Shown here piece after piece: positions 51,115 through 56,996 of a stretch of DNA of 56,996 nt. Positions within the stretch are counted from its first letter, which is position 1; each line of letters opens with the position of its first letter. A program made the position numbers and the translations under genes. The notes under the pieces were generated by a model. The model searched no databases. It had not been told where the DNA came from and worked only from the letters and a program-made list of their open reading frames with translations. Source of the DNA: Bacillota bacterium (GTDB lineage: Bacteria; Bacillota; Clostridia; Acetivibrionales; DTU013); contig JAEYRV010000017.1 in assembly GCA_023435305.1 (NCBI GenBank), positions 1-56,996 on the forward strand, written 5' to 3'.

Positions 51115-53076
51115 TTAAACACCCATTATGCCCGATATATCTAAAATCAGACTGATACTGCCATCGCCCAGCAGCGTGCAGCCTGAAAATCTCCTGGTTC
51201 TGCACGATTTCCTGATGTATTCCGGCAATGCCTTTACAACCACCTGCTGCTGTCCTATCAGCTCGTCTGCAAATATGCAGATAGTCGTATCATCCAGCTC
51301 AGACATGATGAGAACTCCTTCATACAGGTTTGTAATGCAATTCTCATTGCCAAGAATCTTGTGAAGCCTTCTGATCGGCAAGCATTCTCCTCTGACCATG
51401 ATCATCTCATTGTTGTCAGGATCTGTGAAAACGCTGTCCTTTGCCGGTCTGAAGGACTCCCGGATCGATATGGTAGGCAGTGTATAATATGATGAACCTA
51501 CCCGTACATTCATACCGTCAATGATCGCCAGTGTCAGCGGTATTTTCAGTATGAATGAGGAACCCTCGCCTGGCATGCTCTCTGCCGCAACGGAACCGCC
51601 GATGGCCTCGATGTTTTTGACCACCACATCCATGCCGACTCCACGTCCGGAGAATTCCGTGACTCCCTCCTTAGTTGAAAACCCGGGAGTGAATATGAGG
51701 TTGAAGATATCCCTGTCCGACATTTCATCTTTGGATCTATTCAGCAAGCCGTTTTTTACTGCCTTGTTCAATATTTTTTCTCTGTCGAGTCCTCTGCCGT
51801 CATCTCTTATGATAATCAACACGTCGCTGCCGGAGTTTTTTGCCTCCAGTGTAATGGTTCCGGCCTCGGTCTTCCCCTTGCTGAGCCTTTCCTGCGGCGT
51901 CTCGATCCCATGGTCCAGAGCATTTCTCACCAGATGCATCAGAGGGTCGGAAATATGCTCGATGACATTCTTGTCCACCTCTGTCTCCTCGCCGATTATC
52001 TTGAGCTTCACTTCCTTTTCAAGCTTCTTGCTCATGTCCCGGACTATCCTGTTCAGCTTTTGGAATGTCGCGGACAGCGGGACCATGCGAATGGACATCA
52101 CTACGTCCTGAAGCTCACTGGTGATCTTATTGAGCTGTCTGGATGCCTTTTGAAAGCTGTCGAGCTCGAGGCCCTTCAGATCACTATTTTGAGTAACCAT
52201 CGCCTCTGCGATAACAAATTCCCCCATCAGATCCATGAGCTTATCCAGCTTGGATACAGGGACACTGATTATGCTTTGCTGCTTTGGTACATTATTACTT
52301 GTACTCTGCTCCCTGGCGGCCGGCTGGCTGTCCTCTGATGACGCCTGCGAAACCTCTTCATTGCTTATCTGCTCCAGTTCCAGCTCCTTCAGGAATATTG
52401 TCTGCATCATCATCTGATGTATATCAACATAGGAGCAGTTGGTTTTGAGAAACACTGTGAAACCCTTTTTCCGTATGACATCCGCGGCCTCAGTGTCCAT
52501 GATGTTCTCGGGTATGTGCCGTATCTCGCCTGCAATATCCTCCAGGTTGTGGATCACACTGAAGGCTCTGATATTTTCCATCTCGCAGCCTTCCTGAAAA
52601 TATATGACAGCCTTGAATGAATTGGCATACTTAACACCTGCATCATCATTCGGATCTTCAAATCCGCCCTCCTTCAGCTTTATAAGGAAGGCTCTGTTGT
52701 CGTCGATCAGTCTCGAGGCATCGTCATCAGTAGTACTCCCGGTCTTGATTTTCTCGATCTGTGCCTTGATAAAATCCACATCTGCCAGTATCAGATCCGA
52801 AAGAGCAGAGCAGTTATACTTCCTGGATTTTTCCTCACGCAGCAGAAAAAACATATCTTCCACGGAATGAGCCAGCGAAGAGATGTTGTCACACCTCATC
52901 ATGGCAGAAGACCCTTTAATGGTATGCATGATCCGAAATATCTCATTGACTGTATCCTGAGAGTAATGACCTGCCTTTTCAGTATCGAGGATACATGCTT
53001 CAAGCTGCTCCAAGAGCTGCGTTGTTTCGAAAATGTACATATCCAGCAGAGGACCGTTCAAAAATTGTTCTGACAT
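51115..53076 (-). CDS. cheA: Chemosensory histidine kinase CheA
   Basis: The ATG at 53076 follows AAGGGTG by six bases and is preferred to a GTG at 53094, giving 653 residues. The Hpt domain has phosphorylated His51 (IMHTIKGSSAMM). A middle region (about 150-245) corresponds to P2. Dimerisation starts near SVPVSKLDKLMDLMGEFVIAE. The ATPase has LMHLVRNALDHGIETP, IRDDGRGLD, GFSTKEGVTEFSGRGVGMDVV. A C-terminal CheW-like domain follows. It phosphorylates CheY and CheB. CheY is encoded 21 bases upstream. Confidence 0.96.
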   Translation of the reverse strand: MSEQFLNGPLLDMYIFETTQLLEQLEACILDTEKAGHYSQDTVNEIFRIMHTIKGSSAMMRCDNISSLAHSVEDMFFLLREEKSRKYNCSALSDLILADVDFIKAQIEKIKTGSTTDDDASRLIDDNRAFLIKLKEGGFEDPNDDAGVKYANSFKAVIYFQEGCEMENIRAFSVIHNLEDIAGEIRHIPENIMDTEAADVIRKKGFTVFLKTNCSYVDIHQMMMQTIFLKELELEQISNEEVSQASSEDSQPAAREQSTSNNVPKQQSIISVPVSKLDKLMDLMGEFVIAEAMVTQNSDLKGLELDSFQKASRQLNKITSELQDVVMSIRMVPLSATFQKLNRIVRDMSKKLEKEVKLKIIGEETEVDKNVIEHISDPLMHLVRNALDHGIETPQERLSKGKTEAGTITLEAKNSGSDVLIIIRDDGRGLDREKILNKAVKNGLLNRSKDEMSDRDIFNLIFTPGFSTKEGVTEFSGRGVGMDVVVKNIEAIGGSVAAESMPGEGSSFILKIPLTLAIIDGMNVRVGSSYYTLPTISIRESFRPAKDSVFTDPDNNEMIMVRGECLPIRRLHKILGNENCITNLYEGVLIMSELDDTTICIFADELIGQQQVVVKALPEYIRKSCRTRRFSGCTLLGDGSISLILDISGIMGV

Positions 53077-53097
53077 ATTTTTCACCCTTATCACAAA

Positions 53098-53451
53098 CTA
53101 GATTTTATTCAGCGTCATCATCATATGCTCTTCTGTGAATGGTTTTACAATAAAGGTTTTTGCACCGCTTATGATCGCTTCCCTTACCAGATGCTCCTGT
53201 CCCATTGCTGAGATAATGACAACCTTTGCATCGGGATCCAGCTCCTTTATTTTCCTCAGTGCCTCTAATCCCGTCATTACCGGCATGGTGATATCCATGG
53301 TGACAATATCCGGGCGTAATTCCTGATACTTTTGTACACCTGCTTCACCGTCCTCGGCCTCTCCTGCGATACCAAAGCCGTTTCTCTCAAGTATTCGTTT
53401 TATGGATGCTCTCATAAATGCAGCATCATCCACGATAAGTATTCTTTTCAA
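53098..53451 (-). CDS. cheY: CheY single-domain response regulator
   Basis: The receiver domain starts at a TTG (53451): LKRILIVDDAAFMRASIKR. A GTG three codons upstream is an alternative, and a longer open frame to 53667 is not supported by the family. About 118 residues. The acidic pocket (VDDA), phosphoacceptor Asp in VTMDITMPVMTG, Ser in SAMGQ and Lys in VKPF are intact. The AxxMR helix is typical of CheY proteins in clostridia. First gene of the cheY-cheA-cheW-mcp-cheR-cheB operon. Confidence 0.93.
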   Translation of the reverse strand: MKRILIVDDAAFMRASIKRILERNGFGIAGEAEDGEAGVQKYQELRPDIVTMDITMPVMTGLEALRKIKELDPDAKVVIISAMGQEHLVREAIISGAKTFIVKPFTEEHMMMTLNKI

Positions 53452-53576
53452 TGTAATCACTTCCCCGTCAAATGGTTTATTTGTTATTCGTATGGGCGTA
53501 AATGCGGATAATCGATTTGTTAATGATAGAATACAAGACTTCATAATCGAATAGTGATTTTTACCATGAAACGTAA

Positions 53577-53601
53577 AAAAATCGACATGAGCTGTCGATT
53601 T
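53577..53601 (-). terminator. Terminator between REC-HDOD gene and che operon
   Basis: AATCGACA-GCTCA-TGTCGATT on the minus strand followed by TTTTT. It lies about 20-40 bases after the REC-HDOD stop codon and separates it from cheY. The che operon therefore has its own promoter in the 53452-53576 interval or relies on readthrough. Confidence 0.8.
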
Positions 53602-53618
53602 TAGCCGATTAATAGAAA

Positions 53619-54818
53619 TTAGTTTGCTGATTTGTCGATTTGAACTTCGCTGATGATCTGTTCGCAATCCTCTTTGGAAATGCCGACATAACGGAGCACC
53701 GCCGGATCAACACTCCAGTACTCCCCGCCGTAAATGCTGTTCCATGAATAAATATCAGCAATATTCAGCAGCGACACCAGTTTTTTGTCTGTTGCTCTAT
53801 CATCCAGCGGATCATGATGAAACAGCGCCGCTTCAACCATGGTCTGCGGCAGCTCCCACCAGTTCAGCAGATATGCACCGATTTCCTGATGCGAGATATC
53901 TACGAACTCCATATTTTCATAATAATATAACAGATCCTTCTTATCTTTTATAGCAGCTGCTGCTTTTAGATATCTGTCTGTAAAGTTGTTTATCAAAACA
54001 ACCTTACCGATATCATGCAAAAGGCCTGCCATAGAGCATATCTCCGGGATGCGTTGTCCAAGGATCTGCAAATACATATGCGCAAGTATCTGGTTGGTAG
54101 TTACAGCATGCTGCCAGAGTACGTTGATATCCTTGTTGAGCCGTAAATTATTCTCATTTATGCCATTACTGAAAGTAGTCGCACCCAAAATGATGTTCTT
54201 AACATTGATCAGTCCCAAATATGTTATAGCCTGCCTGACAGATCCGGTCCTCAAACCATAGATCGCCGAGTTGGCAACATGCAGTATTTTCGCGGCTAGA
54301 GACTGATCCGTCTCTATCATTTCCGCTATTTCATTCATACCCGCATCCTGTGCTGCAAGCTGATTGAACCGAAGCAATGTGCTCCCGGGAGAGGGAAGGA
54401 ATTCGATCTTGTTGACAAGCTCCAGCAGATTGTTGTTTTTCAGCATCCTCTCGACGTTGAACATCTGCTCCACTGTCTCAAGAAGCTCCTGGTTCTTCCA
54501 CGGCTTTAGAAGGTATCTCTTGGCCAGACTCATTTTCTGTATCTGTACGACCAGATTCTCATCGGTGTAGCCGCTCAGCACCACTCTGATGATCGAAGGA
54601 TATTTTGCCTTGACCTCTTTGAGCAGATCATCTCCGTTTATTCCCGGCATTCTCATATCGGTGACCACCATATCTATTGTTTCTCTTTCGAGAATGGTCA
54701 GCGCTTTATATCCGTTCTCAGCCGTAAAAATATTATAGCAGCCGCCTGAAAAAACCCTCTTTAGAGAAGTCAATATCTGGATCTCATCATCGACGAATAA
54801 TATACTTTTATTCTCCAT
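53619..54818 (-). CDS. REC-HDOD response regulator
   Basis: The ATG at 54818 (MENKSILFVDDE) lies inside the end of the kinase gene (11-base overlap) and follows AGGGGAACCT; a longer frame to 54914 is a shadow of the kinase. About 399 residues. Receiver domain 1-125 with Asp54 (VVTDMRMPG) and KPWKN. HDOD domain about 145-345 (LPSPGSTLLRFNQLAAQ, NSAIYGLRTGSVRQAITYLG, GLLHDIGKVVL). HDOD proteins lack HD phosphohydrolase catalysis in most cases and act in signalling. The operon partner is the kinase just upstream. Confidence 0.92.
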   Translation of the reverse strand: MENKSILFVDDEIQILTSLKRVFSGGCYNIFTAENGYKALTILERETIDMVVTDMRMPGINGDDLLKEVKAKYPSIIRVVLSGYTDENLVVQIQKMSLAKRYLLKPWKNQELLETVEQMFNVERMLKNNNLLELVNKIEFLPSPGSTLLRFNQLAAQDAGMNEIAEMIETDQSLAAKILHVANSAIYGLRTGSVRQAITYLGLINVKNIILGATTFSNGINENNLRLNKDINVLWQHAVTTNQILAHMYLQILGQRIPEICSMAGLLHDIGKVVLINNFTDRYLKAAAAIKDKKDLLYYYENMEFVDISHQEIGAYLLNWWELPQTMVEAALFHHDPLDDRATDKKLVSLLNIADIYSWNSIYGGEYWSVDPAVLRYVGISKEDCEQIISEVQIDKSAN

Positions 54819-55794
54819 AGGTTCCCCTGATCTCATTCCCTTGATCGACCGGCAGCAGAATAGTGAATAAGGTACCGGCCATTGGCATGCTTTCCACAAA
54901 GATTTGCCCGCCATGCTGGTTTACTATGATATCGTAGGCAATACTCAACCCTATCCCTGTGCCCTTGCCCGGGGGTTTTGTAGTAAAAAACGGGTTGAAT
55001 ATTTTATCGATGTGCACTTTGTCTATCCCTATTCCGTTATCCTCTATCCGGCACCGAACAAATCCATCATCTGTATCCGTAGTAATCGTGACCGATCCCG
55101 ATCCTTCCGGCTTTCCTTCCTTTATCGCGTCGGAAGCATTAATGATAATATTTAAAAGGACCTGATCGATTTTACTTCCCAATGCCCGGATCTTCGGGAT
55201 GTCGCCCAGATTCAATGCTATATCTGCATGATATTTCATATCATTTTTAGTCACGGCCAGTATCTTATTAATGCCTGCATTCAGATCATACTCACCAAAC
55301 TCATTATCCTGATCCGGCCTTGCAAATGCTTTCAGTCCCATGACGATCTCTCTTATTCTCTCCAGGCCATCCTCTATATCGGTCAGCATATCGCCATATT
55401 CATTCAAAATAGTATCTATGTCATGTTTCTTCTCCAGATCAGAAAGCTTTTGTATCTCCGATGCCATATCTTCTGTCGGGATATGCGGCAGTTTTCCGAC
55501 AAAATGCTTGTATGCCAGCAGAGTTTCTATAAAATTAGCGCAATAGATTCTGGATATTTCAATGTTGCTGCATATAAAACCCAAAGGATTATTTATCTCA
55601 TGAGCGACGCCTGCAGCAAGATGCCCGATACAAGCCATCTTCTCCTGCTGGATGAGCTGCCTTTGTGCCTGCTCAAGCTTTTCCAGCGCCTCTTTCAGCT
55701 GCCTGTTGTTTTCAATAAGCTTTTGCTCGATCAGCTTTCTATCTTCAATATCACTTGCCAACTCAAAACCATTCGACACCTTTTGCTGACTCAT
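54808..55794 (-). CDS. Soluble histidine kinase without sensor domain
   Basis: 328 residues, GGAGG before the ATG. No membrane segment or PAS domain. Residues 15-55 are a coiled coil (RQLKEALEKLEQAQRQLIQQEKM) leading straight to the H box with His65 (AAGVAHEINNPLGF). The ATPase has INASDAIKEG, IEDNGIGIDKVH and FFTTKPPGKGTGIGLSIAYDI. It probably receives its input from another protein. Candidates for phosphotransfer are the REC-LytTR and REC-HDOD proteins encoded directly upstream and downstream, whose receivers are alike. Confidence 0.94.
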   Translation of the reverse strand: MSQQKVSNGFELASDIEDRKLIEQKLIENNRQLKEALEKLEQAQRQLIQQEKMACIGHLAAGVAHEINNPLGFICSNIEISRIYCANFIETLLAYKHFVGKLPHIPTEDMASEIQKLSDLEKKHDIDTILNEYGDMLTDIEDGLERIREIVMGLKAFARPDQDNEFGEYDLNAGINKILAVTKNDMKYHADIALNLGDIPKIRALGSKIDQVLLNIIINASDAIKEGKPEGSGSVTITTDTDDGFVRCRIEDNGIGIDKVHIDKIFNPFFTTKPPGKGTGIGLSIAYDIIVNQHGGQIFVESMPMAGTLFTILLPVDQGNEIRGTYGE

Positions 55795-55812
55795 TTGATG
55801 TCCTCCGACAGA

Positions 55813-56625
55813 TCATATTCCCAAAATATTTCGCAGAGCCTTCATATTCTCTCTGCTGACAGGTATGCTTTCCTTGCAGTCCGTGAGTGCTAAATTGTAT
55901 GAGCCGTTGAACCATGGTGAGATTTTCTCGATCTTATCGATATTTACGATATAGCTTCTGTGGCATCTGAAGAAATTGCTCTTCCCCAATTTCTCACTCC
56001 ATGCATTCAGTGAGTCATGACTCTTGTACCTTCCGCCAACAGTAATAACATGCACGTCACCTTCCATTGCGGTCAGGAATAAGATATCCGAGCTGTTTAC
56101 CATTATAATATCTTCATCATCAAGAATGGGAAACTTTGAGTCATTGTGCTCAAGTATCCTGTCAAAAAACTGCAGTTTATCGACCACTTTAGACAGATAC
56201 TCCCTGTTATCCTTTATAATATGCTGGAGAGAGCTTCCATCCTTCTGACTGTGTTTTTTCTCAAGAGCATGTTTGATCATTGCTGTCACATCTTCATTTT
56301 TCCATGGCTTTGCAATATAGTAGAAGATACTTCCCTCGTTGATAGCCGAAATAGCTATATTGATATCAGAATGCCCCGTCATCAGAACTCTGGCTGCATT
56401 GGGAATTACATCCTTGGCATATTTCAGGACATCGACCCCGCTGAATTTCGGCATGTTATAGTCGCAGATAACAATATCAGGCTTTGAGTGGTCAATGATC
56501 CTCATCGCATCTTCAGGATCGGTCGCAGTTATAACATCATGGTCCATTAATTTTATGACACGCCTAAGCGCATTAATGATCTGGATCTCATCATCAACTA
56601 TTAAAATGACATCTTTATCACTCAT
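55813..56625 (-). CDS. REC-LytTR response regulator
   Basis: The ATG at 56625 follows GGAGAACAT; the in-frame ATG at 56643 is less likely. 270 residues. Receiver domain 1-125 with Asp55 (VICDYNMPKFSG) and KPWKNED. A helical linker follows, then a LytTR DNA-binding domain about 170-270 (MVNSSDILFLTAMEGDVHVI, FFRCHRSYIVNIDKIEKI). LytTR regulators often control virulence, competence or peptide-signalling genes through repeated 9-bp sites. Encoded between a 45-residue peptide gene and the soluble kinase. Confidence 0.93.
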   Translation of the reverse strand: MSDKDVILIVDDEIQIINALRRVIKLMDHDVITATDPEDAMRIIDHSKPDIVICDYNMPKFSGVDVLKYAKDVIPNAARVLMTGHSDINIAISAINEGSIFYYIAKPWKNEDVTAMIKHALEKKHSQKDGSSLQHIIKDNREYLSKVVDKLQFFDRILEHNDSKFPILDDEDIIMVNSSDILFLTAMEGDVHVITVGGRYKSHDSLNAWSEKLGKSNFFRCHRSYIVNIDKIEKISPWFNGSYNLALTDCKESIPVSRENMKALRNILGI

Positions 56626-56674
56626 ATGTTCTCCATGCCTCATATGTTACATAGTTCAGGTAGGGCATATATCG

Positions 56675-56812
56675 TCATTCAGCCTTTTCTTCCGCTATCA
56701 CACAGCCTTCTGCAAACTCGGCTGAGCAAGTATCTTCATTTGGAATAGAATATACTTCTGCACTATTCATCTCTTTTTCCAAGTTCTTCTCATTCACATC
56801 TTTCCTATTCAT
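56675..56812 (-). CDS. Small acidic two-cysteine peptide, function unknown
   Basis: The ATG at 56812 has GGGGGTG six bases upstream, giving 45 residues; a longer frame to 56875 is not supported. The peptide is rich in Glu and Asn and has two Cys (29 and 37) in DTCSAEFAEGC. No signal peptide or membrane segment is visible. It lies 49 bases upstream of the REC-LytTR gene on the same strand and may be its first cistron. A signalling or RiPP-precursor role is speculation; no processing or export gene is in view. Confidence 0.55.
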   Translation of the reverse strand: MNRKDVNEKNLEKEMNSAEVYSIPNEDTCSAEFAEGCVIAEEKAE

Positions 56813-56878
56813 AATCGCACCCCCGATATACTTATTGTTTAGTATATTTACCCACGCCATACTGCCTGTAAACAAATC

Positions 56879-56996
56879 GGGGTCAGGCTTGAAAAATTCC
56901 TTTATTCGAAGATCGGGGTCAGGCTTGAAAAATTCCTTTATTCGAAGATCGGGGTCAGGCTTGAAAAATTCCTTTATTCGAAGATCGGGGTCAGGC
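56879..56996. repeat. 36-bp tandem array of the GGGGTCAGGCTTGAA family
   Basis: Units begin GGGGTCAGGCTTGAAAAATT at 56879, 56915, 56951 and 56987, an exact 36-bp period, each ending TCGAAGATC. The array runs off the window edge. The three complete units are identical. The core is shared with the palindrome at 1-82. Without variable spacers it is not CRISPR. Confidence 0.92.

Noticed and set aside
53452..53667. N-terminal extension of CheY
   Set aside because: The receiver domain begins at the TTG at 53451; the extension crosses the terminator and shows no family match.
1..56996. tRNA or rRNA genes
   Set aside because: No stretch with cloverleaf-type conserved motifs or rRNA sequence was recognised on either strand.

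Overview
The window looks like chromosomal DNA of an anaerobic, Gram-positive member of the Clostridia (Bacillota). The evidence is strong AGGAGG-type ribosome binding sites, sigma-A type promoters, a GntR/LacI-hybrid AraR next to araBDA, a purine riboswitch, a Feo iron(II) system with a small Cys-rich partner, lipobox lipoproteins and an MtmB-like methyltransferase relative. Almost all genes lie on the minus strand. Genus-level assignment is not possible from the sequence alone.

Layout. 0-2.2 kb: a palindromic repeat, a small repeat protein and a TIR-transmembrane-DUF6273-like protein. 2.4-8.8 kb: a SanA/YdcF-type protein, a MarR-controlled heterodimeric ABC exporter and a Nudix/winged-helix regulator of the NrtR type. 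8.9-15.6 kb: an arabinose regulon (araR, araB, araD, araA, abfA). 15.6-23.1 kb: a purine salvage locus, in which a guanine-type riboswitch heads a nucleoside/BMP-type ABC transporter, followed by adenine deaminase. 23.3-24.8 kb: an MtmB-family protein with leucine in place of pyrrolysine. 25-33.6 kb: assorted small, secreted and membrane proteins, LemA, SelO and an AEC permease. 33.6-37 kb: feoA, feoB and a feoB-associated Cys-rich peptide, with two Fur boxes. 38.6-43.1 kb: an AraC regulator divergent from GH127 and GH27 glycosidases. 43.2-46.3 kb: a membrane protein with an L7/L12-like C-terminal domain, an alpha/beta hydrolase and a heptad-repeat coiled coil. 46.5-56.9 kb: a chemosensory operon (cheY-cheA-cheW-mcp-cheR-cheB) directly downstream of a small peptide, REC-LytTR, histidine kinase and REC-HDOD operon.

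The most unusual property is the abundance of tandem repeats. Two 41-bp-period arrays, 12 kb apart, share a core and the same architecture (array, about 93 bp, one inverted copy). A third family (GGGGTCAGGCTTGAA) sits at both window ends. Separate tandem repeats lie directly downstream of stop codons between co-oriented genes: 40 bp x 8 after nupQ, about 50 bp after feoA, 9 bp after lemA, 17 bp across the cheB stop. In-frame repeats expand FeoB (two places), SelO, NupP, a DNA-binding-like protein, the L7/L12-like protein and the coiled-coil protein. Together these suggest a genome with a strong tendency to nucleate and expand short tandem duplications.

All functions are read from sequence motifs and remembered family features; no database search was possible.
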